22,722 nt of DNA from JBCCEJ01 sp039030335 (GTDB lineage Bacteria > Pseudomonadota > Gammaproteobacteria > HK1). The position numbers were made by a program, and so were the translations under genes. Positions 1 through 7,522 of the stretch are shown here, in pieces (the first letter of the stretch is position 1; every line of letters starts with the position of its first letter). The notes beneath the pieces are model-generated. The model made no database searches, was not told where the DNA came from, and saw only the letters and a list, made by a program, of their open reading frames with translations. The stretch lies in contig JBCCEJ010000091.1 of the NCBI GenBank assembly GCA_039030335.1, positions 1 through 22,722 on the forward strand, read 5' to 3'.

Positions 1-175
1 ATACTATACCCATCTTTTTCAGATTAATTTCATCACTGGGTGAGAGGCGTGTATCTTGTGAGACTCCCTGCATGTACAGGTTTAAATGAAAGTTAGCTGT
101 ACATGCAGGGAGTCTCACAAGATACACGCCTCTCACCCAGTGATGAAATTAATCTGAAAAAGATGGGTATAGTAT
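1..175. repeat. Perfect long inverted repeat (79-bp arms, 17-nt spacer)
   Basis: The left arm (1-79) is the exact reverse complement of the right arm (97-175), with a 17-nt spacer at 80-96 (gtttaaatgaaagttag). No mismatch was found when the arms were compared base by base. The repeat is AT-rich while the rest of the window is GC-rich, and no convincing ORF crosses it. It starts at base 1 of the window, so it may be the end of a contig. A foldback (chimeric) assembly or amplification artefact, host or contaminant DNA, or the end of a mobile element are all possible. The perfect arms and short loop would make an extremely stable hairpin, which is rarely kept in bacterial chromosomes. Confidence 0.9.
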
Positions 176-300
176 AGTTTTTCAAACATCGATGAACAAC
201 GTCAGCAACTCAGCAAAATTATATATACCATGAGTGCTCAGCTAATGGCACTTTTGGGGTTTATTACCTTTTAACTGCAACGGAGCCAGGCACGGTTGGC
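176..300. other. AT-rich non-coding stretch and junction with chromosomal DNA
   Basis: This stretch stays AT-rich (for example aaaattatatatacc near 217-231) until about 275 and then becomes GC-rich. In the reading frame of the methyltransferase that follows there is a stop (taa) at 243-245, and the residues read between 246 and about 299 do not resemble the family. A small hairpin (ggagcca at 282-288, tggctcc at 297-303, 8-nt loop) sits where family-like sequence begins. I infer that the gene was interrupted or mis-joined between about 275 and 300. Confidence 0.5.
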
Positions 301-326
301 TCCTGCCCTGGATCAAGGACTGCACG

Positions 327-851
327 GTGCTGGATCTTTTCAGCTACGTAGGCGCGTGGGGTGTACAGGCGGCCGTTGGCGGTGCGAGTCAGGTGACCTG
401 CGTGGACAGCGCCGAAAGCGCCCTGCAAGGCGTTGAAGTCAACGCGGCATTGAGCGGCGTGACCGAGCGCGTCAACACGCTGCGCGGCGACGCGATGAAT
501 CTCGTAAAGGACCTACGGCGCGACGGGCAGCGGTATGACGTGGTGATCGTCGACCCGCCGGCTTTCGTGCGGCGACGCAAAGACATAACGGCCGGCGCAG
601 AGGCGTATCGGCGGCTGAACGGTGTGGCGATGCAACTCGTCAACGACGGCGGACTGCTGGTATCGGCGTCCTGCTCTTATCACTTCGGTCGCGAGCGGCA
701 CCTGGAGACGCTGGCCAGGGTCGCGCGCGGCAACCGCCTGCACGCCCAGGTGCTGCGCGAAGGCGGGCAGGGCCCCGACCACCCCGCCCACCCGGCCGTG
801 CCGGAATCGGTGTACCTGTCGACATTTTTCTGCCGCATCAACTCGATGTAG
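327..851 (+). CDS. RlmI-type class I rRNA methyltransferase, 5'-truncated
   Basis: This is the catalytic C-terminal half of a SAM-dependent methyltransferase of the RlmI family, which makes 5-methylcytosine in 23S rRNA. The SAM-binding motif I is visible as VLDLFSYVGAWGVQAA, followed by an acidic motif II region (VTCVDSAE), the catalytic-type DPPAF motif at about residues 76-80, and a C-terminal SCSYH segment that fits this family. Full-length members are close to 400 aa and carry an N-terminal PUA domain; here only about 180 aa remain. The GTG at 327 falls inside motif I, so it is not the natural start. Family-like sequence reaches back to about 303 (LLPWIKDCTVLDLF), and an in-frame stop lies at 243. 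The gene is therefore broken at the AT-rich junction, either really or by misassembly. Confidence 0.85.
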   Translation: MLDLFSYVGAWGVQAAVGGASQVTCVDSAESALQGVEVNAALSGVTERVNTLRGDAMNLVKDLRRDGQRYDVVIVDPPAFVRRRKDITAGAEAYRRLNGVAMQLVNDGGLLVSASCSYHFGRERHLETLARVARGNRLHAQVLREGGQGPDHPAHPAVPESVYLSTFFCRINSM

Positions 852-1022
852 CGTGCCAGACGCCGTGCATGAGCCGGGCGCCGCGCCTAGCTGTCCGGGC
901 GAGGGGCCGCATTCAAATCGCTGCGTTGACCGTCGGGCGGTTACCATGCGCAAGCTCGGCGTGAGCGGTTCTCGGGTGAATCGGCGGGCGCATGGGCAGA
1001 TGCGGACGAGAGAACTTCTCTG

Positions 1023-1880
1023 ATGGTAGTGGACTTCGACCCGGTCGCCATACAGCTGGGGCCGCTTGCGCTGCATTGGTACGGGCTGATGTACCTGGCC
1101 GGCTTCGGCACCGGCTGGTGGATCTGTTGGTGGCGCGCGCCGGCGTTCGGATGGCGACGTGAAGAGATAAGTGACCTCATCTTCTACGTGGTCGTCGGGG
1201 TCATCGTTGGCGGTCGTCTCGGCTACGCGCTGTTCTACGACCCGGTCACCTACCTCAATTCACCGATCCAGATCTTCTATCTGCAGCGCGGCGGCATGTC
1301 GTTCCACGGCGGCCTGGTCGGGGTACTGGTTGCGATGTGGCTCTACGGCCGCAAGACCGGACGAACGTTCTTCATCGTCACGGACTACATCGCGCCGGCG
1401 GTCCCGCCCGGCCTGTTCTTCGGTCGCATCGGCAACTTCATCAACGGTGAGCTGTGGGGTGCCCCGAGCGACGTCCCGTGGGCGATGGTCTTCAAGAAAG
1501 CCGATGCGTTGCCCCGTCACCCGTCGATGCTCTACGAAGCACTCCTCGAAGGTCTCGTGCTGTGCCTGGTGCTGTTGTTCTTTGCCCGCAAACCGCGCCC
1601 GGTACGGGCCGTGTCTGGACTGTTCCTGTTGGGCTACGGCGCGTTTCGGTTCGCAGTCGAGTTCGTGCGGGTACCGGATGCGGATCTCGGCTATCTGCTG
1701 TTTGGCTGGGTTACGATGGGACAGATTCTGTCGGCCCCGATGATCGTGCTCGGCGCCGGGCTGCTCGGACTCGCACTGGTGGACGGCAAGCCGGCAGCGA
1801 CCGCGGCCACGCCGGTCGCCGCCGGGCCGGCGCCGACCCGGGCCAAACCCGCTGGCAAGAAAAAGCGCAGGCGCCGATAG
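1023..1880 (+). CDS. lgt: Prolipoprotein diacylglyceryl transferase
   Basis: Lgt moves diacylglycerol from phosphatidylglycerol onto the lipobox cysteine of prolipoproteins, the first step of lipoprotein maturation in the inner membrane. The 285-aa product has several hydrophobic segments and the family signature GRIGNFINGELWG (about residues 134-146). His95 (SFHGGLVG), Arg135, Asn138 and Glu143 sit at a constant offset of eight from the E. coli residues His103, Arg143, Asn146 and Glu151. The VEFVRVPD segment (about 212-219) holds the second conserved arginine. The start is ATG at 1023. It leads a same-strand run with thyA (82-bp gap) and folA, the order seen in many gammaproteobacteria. The last 30 or so residues are an Ala/Pro-rich linker ending in a KKKRRRR tail that E. 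coli Lgt lacks. Confidence 0.97.
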   Translation: MVVDFDPVAIQLGPLALHWYGLMYLAGFGTGWWICWWRAPAFGWRREEISDLIFYVVVGVIVGGRLGYALFYDPVTYLNSPIQIFYLQRGGMSFHGGLVGVLVAMWLYGRKTGRTFFIVTDYIAPAVPPGLFFGRIGNFINGELWGAPSDVPWAMVFKKADALPRHPSMLYEALLEGLVLCLVLLFFARKPRPVRAVSGLFLLGYGAFRFAVEFVRVPDADLGYLLFGWVTMGQILSAPMIVLGAGLLGLALVDGKPAATAATPVAAGPAPTRAKPAGKKKRRRR

Positions 1881-1962
1881 GCACGCTCTGAGAAATCTTC
1901 GCAGTCGCGAACGTTCGTCGGGACCTTCGCGCAGCTTTTGAGAAGTCGAATCACATCCGCCC

Positions 1963-2757
1963 ATGCAAGACTACCTGCAGCTACTGCGCCACGTGCGCGA
2001 CCACGGCACATTCAAGGCTGACCGGACCGGCACCGGGACCTACAGCATCTTCGGTCACCAGTTGCGCTTTGACCTGAAAGCGGGATTCCCGCTGGTCACG
2101 ACAAAGCGGGTTCACCTGAAGTCGATCATCTACGAACTGCTGTGGTTTCTCCGCGGCGACACGAACGTGCGCTACCTGCGGGAACATGGCGTGACGATCT
2201 GGGATGAATGGGCGGCGGCCGACGGCGAGCTCGGGCCGGTGTACGGGTTTCAGTGGCGGTCCTGGCCTGCGCCTGAAGGACACACTATCGATCAACTGAG
2301 CGCCGTGGTCGACGCCATCCGCAAAACGCCGGATTCACGCCGACTCATGGTGTCCGCATGGAACGTTGGACAAATCGAGCAGATGGCCCTGCCGCCTTGT
2401 CATGCGCTGTTTCAGTTCTATGTGGCGAACGGCCAGCTGTCATGTCAGCTCTACCAGCGCAGCGCCGATCTGTTCCTCGGCGTGCCGTTCAATATCGCCT
2501 CATACGCTTTGCTGACTCTGATGGTGGCCCAGGTGTGTGACCTGGAACCCGGCGAGTTTATCCACACCTACGGTGACGCCCACATCTATCAGAACCATCT
2601 GGAACAGGTCGACGAGCAGTTGTGCCGCACCCCGCGTCCGTTGCCGGACATGCGCCTCAATCCGAATGTTCGTGACCTGTTCGCGTTCGACTACGAAGAC
2701 TTCGAACTACGTGATTACGATCCGCATCCGACCATTCGCGCCGAGGTCGCGGTATGA
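1963..2757 (+). CDS. thyA: Thymidylate synthase
   Basis: ThyA methylates dUMP to dTMP with methylenetetrahydrofolate, releasing dihydrofolate. The product is 264 aa, the same length as E. coli ThyA. The catalytic cysteine is Cys146 in LPPCHALFQFYV, followed by QLYQRSADLFLGVPFNIASY with the phosphate- and dUMP-binding residues. The N-terminal RTGTGTYSIFG segment (about 21-31) carries the conserved arginine that binds phosphate. The ATG at 1963 gives the usual N-terminus, although no strong ribosome binding site is visible. Its stop overlaps the folA start (ATGA at 2754-2757), so the two are translationally coupled; this makes sense because FolA regenerates the tetrahydrofolate that ThyA oxidises. 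The call is secure. Confidence 0.98.
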   Translation: MQDYLQLLRHVRDHGTFKADRTGTGTYSIFGHQLRFDLKAGFPLVTTKRVHLKSIIYELLWFLRGDTNVRYLREHGVTIWDEWAAADGELGPVYGFQWRSWPAPEGHTIDQLSAVVDAIRKTPDSRRLMVSAWNVGQIEQMALPPCHALFQFYVANGQLSCQLYQRSADLFLGVPFNIASYALLTLMVAQVCDLEPGEFIHTYGDAHIYQNHLEQVDEQLCRTPRPLPDMRLNPNVRDLFAFDYEDFELRDYDPHPTIRAEVAV

Positions 2758-3287
2758 CCGGAGCAAGCGAACGGCCGGCCCGCATCGCGCTCATCGCAGC
2801 AATGGACAGGCATCGTTTGATCGGCGCACACAACGCGATGCCCTGGCGCCTGCCACCTGATATGGCCCGATTCCGTCGCGTAACCATGGGCAAGCCGGTC
2901 ATCATGGGCCGGCTCACCTTCGAGTCCATCGGTCAGCCCTTGCCAGGCCGCGAGAATCTGGTCGTGAGCCGCCAGGAAGCCTACTCAGCTGACGGCTGTT
3001 CGGTGTTTCAGAACCTGGAAGCCGCCTTCAAGGCCACTGCACACGCGCCGGAGGCGGTGGTGATCGGCGGCGCTCAGCTCTACGCCGAGGCGCTGGCTTA
3101 CGCCGACCGGTTGTACCTGACCTTCATCGAACACGCGTTCGAAGGTGATACGTGGTTTCCTGAGTGGGACTCACTTGGCTGGCGCGAGATATGGCGGGAG
3201 GAGCATCCCGCTCATCCGCGGGCGGACTACCCGTTCCGCTTCGTCGATTTTGCCCGCGTGAAGACTCAGGCAGCGCTGCAATCCTGA
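2754..3287 (+). CDS. folA: Dihydrofolate reductase
   Basis: FolA reduces dihydrofolate to tetrahydrofolate with NADPH and is the trimethoprim target. The 177-aa product shows the family motifs in order: LIAAMDRHRLIGAHNAMPW (about 13-31), the substrate-binding acid in LPPDM (Asp36, matching E. coli Asp27), KPVIMGRLTFESIG (about 47-60) with the NADPH-binding loop, LPGRENLVVSR, and the glycine pair in VVIGGAQLYAEAL. It is some 18 residues longer than E. coli FolA, partly through an N-terminal extension (TGASERPAR). The start codon overlaps the thyA stop by ATGA. It converges on apaH with only about 13 bp between the two stop codons; no T-rich terminator is visible there. Confidence 0.97.
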   Translation: MTGASERPARIALIAAMDRHRLIGAHNAMPWRLPPDMARFRRVTMGKPVIMGRLTFESIGQPLPGRENLVVSRQEAYSADGCSVFQNLEAAFKATAHAPEAVVIGGAQLYAEALAYADRLYLTFIEHAFEGDTWFPEWDSLGWREIWREEHPAHPRADYPFRFVDFARVKTQAALQS

Positions 3288-3300
3288 GCGCCGGGCGCCC

Positions 3301-4116
3301 TCAGCCGGCCGCTGCGGGTACGTTGAACGGCGTCTGGTCTTCCAGCCGGATGGCACTCAGCTGACGACCCCAGACACACCCGTCATCGAGCGGATACACC
3401 CCAAAACCGGGCTCTACCGGTGCATCCAACTGCAGCGTCGCCCAATGACCAAATACGATACGGTGGCCAACCGAGCGGCGCGCCGGATGCGCAAACCAAG
3501 GTGACAGGTAAGGAGCCTCGCTGGCCGGCGGACCTTTCTCACGCAGCGTGAGCGCGCCGGCTGGCGTTACATAACGCATTCGGGTGAACGCGTTCGTGAT
3601 GTAGCGAAGCCGCGCCGCGCCGCGGAGCGTGGGCGACCAGAGCGCCGGCCCGTCGCCATACATCGAGGCGAAGAAGGCGGCACTGTCGGGTCCGCGCAGT
3701 ACCGCTTCGAGTTCGGCCGCGGCCGCCCTTGCGGTAGCCAGATCCCATTGCGGCGGCAAACCAGCATGCACCATCGTCCAGCCGTCAGCGTGATGCAGCA
3801 ACGGTCTGAAGCGGAGCCACTCAAGCAGCTCCGCGCGATCGCGAGCAGCCAGAATGTCGGCGAGCGTGTCTCCGCGCCGGGCCTGCGCCGCGCCGCAAGC
3901 GATTGCAAGCAAGTGCAGATCGTGGTTGCCCAGCACCGTGACGCAGGCATCTCCCAGGTCCCGGACGAAGCGCAGGGTCTGCAGCGACTCCGGGCCGCGA
4001 TTGATGAGATCGCCCACGAGCCAGAGCCGATCGTCCGGGCCGAAGCCCACCGTGTCCAGCAAGGTCAGCAGCGGTCGCAGGCAGCCCTGCAGATCTCCCA
4101 CGGCATAGGTCGCCAT
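3301..4116 (-). CDS. apaH: Symmetrical diadenosine tetraphosphatase
   Basis: ApaH hydrolyses Ap4A symmetrically to two ADP. It also removes Np4 caps from RNA in E. coli. The 271-aa product (E. coli 280 aa) has the metallophosphatase motifs GDLQGC (residues 7-12), GDLINRG (35-41) and GNHDLHLL (63-70), which supply the di-metal ligands; later histidine motifs (MVHAGLPPQWD, FGHWA) complete the centre. The ATG at 4116 (MATYAVGD) is chosen because the reading frame upstream of it overlaps apaG antisense-like and does not resemble the family. It lies 13 bp after the apaG stop, forming an apaG-apaH operon. In E. coli the same pair follows ksgA, which is not present here. Confidence 0.96.
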   Translation of the reverse strand: MATYAVGDLQGCLRPLLTLLDTVGFGPDDRLWLVGDLINRGPESLQTLRFVRDLGDACVTVLGNHDLHLLAIACGAAQARRGDTLADILAARDRAELLEWLRFRPLLHHADGWTMVHAGLPPQWDLATARAAAAELEAVLRGPDSAAFFASMYGDGPALWSPTLRGAARLRYITNAFTRMRYVTPAGALTLREKGPPASEAPYLSPWFAHPARRSVGHRIVFGHWATLQLDAPVEPGFGVYPLDDGCVWGRQLSAIRLEDQTPFNVPAAAG

Positions 4117-4129
4117 CGCCGGGCCCGCC

Positions 4130-4522
4130 TCAGTTAAGGCGAGACCGCACGGCGAGACTGAACGGGGTGATCGGTGCGTCGAAATGCGTGCCGTCGTCTG
4201 CGACCATCTGATAGCTTCCGTGCATGGATCCGACTGGCGTATCGAGCACGGCCGCGCTGGTGTATTGAAACTGCTCGCCGGGCCGCAGGTGCGGCTGCTC
4301 GCCAACGACGCCGTCGCCGCGTACCTCCTGCACACTGCCTCCGCCATCGGTGATGAGCCAATGGCGAGACAGAAGTTTCGCCGGTATCGCGCCCACATTG
4401 CGGATGACGATGGTGTACGCGAAGAAGTATTTCTCCTGCTGCGGTGCGCTGCGCTCTTCGATGTACACCGCCTCGGCCTGCACATCGATTCGATACCGAT
4501 CCGACGCTTCGGGAGAGGTCAT
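4130..4522 (-). CDS. apaG: ApaG (DUF525) protein
   Basis: ApaG is a small fibronectin-III-like beta-sandwich protein. Its biochemical role is not settled, although related domains bind nucleotides or pyrophosphate-like ligands. The 130-aa product (E. coli 125 aa) has the characteristic GDGVVGEQPHLRPGEQFQYTS segment at about 69-89 and the DTPVGSMHGSYQM motif at about 94-106. The ATG at 4522 is preferred over the TTG at 4528 because AGGAG lies 10 nt upstream of the ATG but only 4 nt from the TTG. It is the first gene of the apaG-apaH pair. About 200 bp separate it from the next gene upstream (4723-5793, same strand), with no recognisable feature in that gap. Confidence 0.96.
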   Translation of the reverse strand: MTSPEASDRYRIDVQAEAVYIEERSAPQQEKYFFAYTIVIRNVGAIPAKLLSRHWLITDGGGSVQEVRGDGVVGEQPHLRPGEQFQYTSAAVLDTPVGSMHGSYQMVADDGTHFDAPITPFSLAVRSRLN

Positions 4523-4722
4523 CTTCAAGTCGCTCCTATGTCAGATCCACCCTGCGTCAAAGATAGCGTCGCAAGGTCCTGACTTCCACGGCTTATCAGC
4601 CTGAGTCCAACCACTCGGAATTACGCGCACTGCCGGTGTGAAAGCCAACCGGGCGGGCTCACCATCAAATCATATGACGTGAGCGGCGCCAGTCCGTCAG
4701 GGATACGGGCAGGTCAGTCCAC

Positions 4723-5793
4723 TCAGCCTGGCAGACTCACTTCCACCGCGGCAAAGTCGGAAGTATCGGGGACCAGCCGGAACGCAACACCGGCTGGGAT
4801 GGTAACCGCATCACCGCGAGCGAGCGCGTGGGTGGCGCCGCCCCTGAACTGAATGCAGGTGGTGCCGCGCCAGACGAAAATGAACTCGAACTCACCGTCG
4901 TGTTCCCACCATTCCCCATCATCCGTCAGTCCGTCCGGGCGTATGACGCTAACCCGGGCCAGCCCGTCAGTAGCGGCGCGGATGCCGAGATCCCGACACG
5001 CGAAGCCGGGGACGCGCCACGGCGACCAGCACGCCAGCTCCGCCTGCGAGCGTACGAAGCGCTGACCGCCGAACATGCGCTCGGGAGACGGGAACGCGGT
5101 CGGCAGCTCCAGCCCGTGATCGATGCTGGTCAGGTGCTCGGCCGGACAGCCGAGTTCCAGGACTTCAAGTCCCGGCGAAGACTCGAGCACGCGGTGGCGT
5201 ATTTCCGGCGGTTGCAAGACGCAATCGCCCGCATGCATGACAAACGGCGGTCCCTGGTCCTCATAAACTACTTTTACCCACCCGGCGACGCAGAAGATCA
5301 TCTGAAAGCGGACCTGATGGTAATGGACGTAGTCGGGCACCGGTCCGCCATCCGGAATCCGGATATGTGATGCGATGAAACGTCCGCCCTCGCGGTTCGG
5401 GATGAGATCGCGATAGAGCATCCCTGCCCGCCCCTCACCCCAGCCGCCGCCCGCCGAGCGCGTGACCGTGAGTTCAGCCTGACCGGGCGGCAGCGAGAGC
5501 GGCGCGTCAGCCGCCTCGAATTCCAACACGACGCCGCATGGCAGCTCGGCCGACGCGCGCGACAGCGTGCCCAGGGCCTGCTCTGCGACAGCGACGCGAA
5601 GCGTCGCCGGCTCATCAGCACCGCGCTCGAGCCGCAACCGGAGGCCGAGACCCGACATCACCGTCACTCGCGGGTCGTCGGCAGGAAACACCGCATCTGG
5701 CCTGAAGTCGAGATTTTGTTCGAGCCACGAGGTATTGGCATGCAGATCGCTGCAACGCAAGACGAGCTCGGCTGGTGGAAAGTCGGAAGCCAT
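4723..5793 (-). CDS. VOC-like plus double-cupin fusion protein
   Basis: This is a 356-aa protein of unknown substrate that joins a VOC/glyoxalase-like N-terminal part to two cupin domains. Residues 1-110 (LVLRCSDLHANTSWLEQNLDFRPDAVFP) read like a half-VOC fold. The first cupin, about 125-215, has metal-type histidines His157 and His159 (YVHYHQ) and His200 (PPEIRHRV). The second, about 270-350, has His288 and nearby glutamates (WWEHDGEFEF) and a C-terminal IPAGVAFRL motif. These are features of mononuclear-metal cupin enzymes or sugar and ligand-binding cupins. The ATG at 5793 (MASDFPPAEL) is preferred over the GTG at 5829 because the extra 12 residues look unlike the domain. It is divergent from the methyltransferase at 6141. 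Confidence 0.8.
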   Translation of the reverse strand: MASDFPPAELVLRCSDLHANTSWLEQNLDFRPDAVFPADDPRVTVMSGLGLRLRLERGADEPATLRVAVAEQALGTLSRASAELPCGVVLEFEAADAPLSLPPGQAELTVTRSAGGGWGEGRAGMLYRDLIPNREGGRFIASHIRIPDGGPVPDYVHYHQVRFQMIFCVAGWVKVVYEDQGPPFVMHAGDCVLQPPEIRHRVLESSPGLEVLELGCPAEHLTSIDHGLELPTAFPSPERMFGGQRFVRSQAELACWSPWRVPGFACRDLGIRAATDGLARVSVIRPDGLTDDGEWWEHDGEFEFIFVWRGTTCIQFRGGATHALARGDAVTIPAGVAFRLVPDTSDFAAVEVSLPG

Positions 5794-6140
5794 GATGTCT
5801 GCACGGTCCGTCAAACTGCCTGTCAGCACTCGAGCATACCAGCGGGCGCAGACATCAGCGCCCGACCTCGGCCCCTCACACTCGACATTGCGTTACGAGC
5901 AGCGCTTGCAGTGGCACTCTTCCCAACGCACGGCCGGCGGCCGATCGATCCAGTGTTCGACACACGTCCGATCCCTGCGATCCTCTATCCTGGCAAGTGC
6001 CATCGTCTACGCACTCTCTTCCACTTCGCCAATCGCGCTCGAATCGGCCGGACGAAGCGCCCGGACGCGCTTCAAAGGTTCTTTCGCTATATGATGCACA
6101 TGGTCGATTCAGTCCAGGCCGCAGCCTGCGTGCGTTACGC
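5794..6140. other. Divergent intergenic region
   Basis: These 347 bp separate the minus-strand VOC/cupin gene from the plus-strand methyltransferase and must hold promoters for one or both. I see no convincing sigma-70 boxes. A 36-codon minus-strand ORF (5893-6003) with a cysteine cluster is listed separately. Plus-strand open frames here run antisense to it or into the cupin gene in other frames and show no family features. Confidence 0.5.
5893..6003 (-). CDS. Possible 36-aa cysteine-rich microprotein
   Basis: This short ORF has an ATG start and a TAA stop. A purine-rich stretch (GGAAGAGAG) lies about 10 nt upstream of the start and could be a ribosome binding site. The product ends in RWEECHCKRCS, a CxCxxC cluster (Cys30, Cys32, Cys35), with another cysteine at position 14; such a cluster could bind a metal. 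It is on the same strand as, and 99 bp upstream of, the VOC/cupin gene. I do not recognise a family. In GC-rich DNA short open frames arise easily, so chance is a serious alternative. Confidence 0.22.
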   Translation of the reverse strand: MALARIEDRRDRTCVEHWIDRPPAVRWEECHCKRCS

Positions 6141-6797
6141 ATGAGCAAACCCAAAACACCCGGAGACGGGCGCGTCGGACCCGGGCCCAGCGAGTTCGTC
6201 AACGAAGCCTATCTCGTCGAAGACGAAGCAGCGATGGTGGAGTTCTATCGCAAATGGGCAGAAGACTACGACAACCAGATGATGAGCCTCGGATACCTGA
6301 GTCCCATGGAGACCGCGCGTCTGTTGCTCTCACACCTGCACGATGCCAACGCGGATATTCTCGACATCGGCTGCGGGACAGGGCTTACGAGTAAACTGCT
6401 GGCCGAGGCCGGGATGCGCAACATCCAAGGCTTGGACCTGTCGCCCGACATGGTGCGAGTCGCTGGCGAGCGCGGTATCTACCAGAGGCTTAGCGTCGCC
6501 GACGTGACCAAGCCACTGGCGTTCGCGGACGCGAGCTTCGACGCGGTGATTTCTTCGGGCACGTTCACGCACGGACACGTTGGTCCCGAGCCACTTCGCG
6601 AGATCTGCCGGGTGCTGAAAACCGGCGGATTGCTGGCCTGTACTGTGCATCAGGATCTGTGGGAGGAACTGGGCTTCGCGGCGGTGTTCAGCGAACTCAC
6701 GGACGGCGCCGTACTGCGCGAGGTGTCACGAGCCCTCGGCAGCTACTACGAAGGCCGACAGGCGGAAGGCTGGTACTGCCTTATGCAGAAGCTCTGA
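6141..6797 (+). CDS. METTL27/WBSCR27-like class I methyltransferase
   Basis: This is a 218-aa SAM-dependent methyltransferase. Motif I is LDIGCGTGL (residues 74-82), followed by IQGLDLSPDMV (acidic residue for the ribose) and FDAVISSGTF (motif IV region). The whole layout, with an N-terminal KWAEDYDNQMMSLGY, then THGHVGPEPLREICRVLKTGG, DLWEELGFA and a YYEGRQAEGWYCLM end, matches the METTL27/Williams-Beuren 27-like group known in animals and many bacteria. Its substrate is not established. The ATG at 6141 (MSKPKTPGDG) is chosen because the 48 in-frame codons before it look non-coding. It lies 86 bp before the PNPOx-like gene on the same strand, and the two may be co-transcribed. Confidence 0.88.
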   Translation: MSKPKTPGDGRVGPGPSEFVNEAYLVEDEAAMVEFYRKWAEDYDNQMMSLGYLSPMETARLLLSHLHDANADILDIGCGTGLTSKLLAEAGMRNIQGLDLSPDMVRVAGERGIYQRLSVADVTKPLAFADASFDAVISSGTFTHGHVGPEPLREICRVLKTGGLLACTVHQDLWEELGFAAVFSELTDGAVLREVSRALGSYYEGRQAEGWYCLMQKL

Positions 6798-6883
6798 ACG
6801 CGCCGACAGTGCCGTATCGAATCCTGAACGAGCCGACCGGGCGCGGTCCCGGCCGGTAACCACCACCGTGCCCGGGAGGTGCC

Positions 6884-7522
6884 GTGCAGAGTTTTGCTGA
6901 CATCCTGTTTCAGGGACAAGTGCTGGCCGAGCAGGAGCGTGAAGGTACGCGGCTACAGTTCGAGGCGATGTACCAGGACCGCTTGACTGGACCGCTCGAT
7001 GCCGATGCACGCGCGTTCATCGAAACCCGGGACTCCTTTTATCTCGCAACGGTTTCCGAAAGCGGCTGGCCGTACGTTCAGCACCGGGGTGGCCCGCCAG
7101 GGTTCCTGACCGTTCTCGGCCCGGAGCAGCTTGGCTTTGCCGACTATCTGGGCAACCGGCAGCTCATCTCCAAAGGGCACGTCGCGGCAGACGCACGCGT
7201 ATCTCTGTTCCTGATGGACTACGCACGGCAAGGGCGGTTGAAACTGCTTGGACACCTGCTGATGACCCCCGCATCAGAACGCCCCGCACTGGCCGCCAGG
7301 GTGGCGGTTGACGGCCAGGGTCAGGTCGAACGCGTGGCGACCATCGATCTGATTGCGATGGACTGGAATTGTCCTAAATACATCACGCCACGCTATACCA
7401 AAGAAGAGGTTGCGACCCTCGTCGGTCCGCACCTGAAGCGGCGGGATGACGCCATCGCCACCCTTTCGGAGCGCCTCCGCGCGCTTGGTGAGGATCCTGA
7501 CGACCTCATCGGTGACCTCTGA
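6884..7522 (+). CDS. Pyridoxamine 5'-phosphate oxidase-fold flavoprotein
   Basis: This 212-aa protein has the split-barrel, FMN-binding fold of the PNPOx-like family, which contains general flavin reductases and oxidases as well as F420-dependent enzymes. The segment FYLATVSESGWPYVQHRGGPPGF (about 52-74, shown here as its ends: FYLATVSESG and PYVQHRGG) is the flavin-binding strand and loop, followed by the FADYLGNRQLISKGHV and VSLFLMDYARQGRLKLLG strands. It is not PdxH itself, which has a different C-terminal signature. The GTG start at 6884 is supported by GGGAGG four bases upstream. Its substrate is unknown. The C-terminal 40 residues (GPHLKRRDDAIATLSERL) look helical and may pack in a dimer. 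Confidence 0.85.
   Translation: MQSFADILFQGQVLAEQEREGTRLQFEAMYQDRLTGPLDADARAFIETRDSFYLATVSESGWPYVQHRGGPPGFLTVLGPEQLGFADYLGNRQLISKGHVAADARVSLFLMDYARQGRLKLLGHLLMTPASERPALAARVAVDGQGQVERVATIDLIAMDWNCPKYITPRYTKEEVATLVGPHLKRRDDAIATLSERLRALGEDPDDLIGDL

Noticed and set aside
513..1076. Long minus-strand open frame (187 codons) over the methyltransferase and the lgt leader
   Set aside because: It is antisense to a recognisable methyltransferase, with an Arg/His-rich composition typical of shadow frames in GC-rich DNA.
1260..1964. 234-codon minus-strand frame antisense to lgt
   Set aside because: It is the shadow of lgt, whose signature motifs are unambiguous; the antisense product has no family features.
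5716..6144. Plus-strand frame of 142 codons across the divergent gap
   Set aside because: It overlaps the cupin gene antisense and has no recognisable domain or ribosome binding site.
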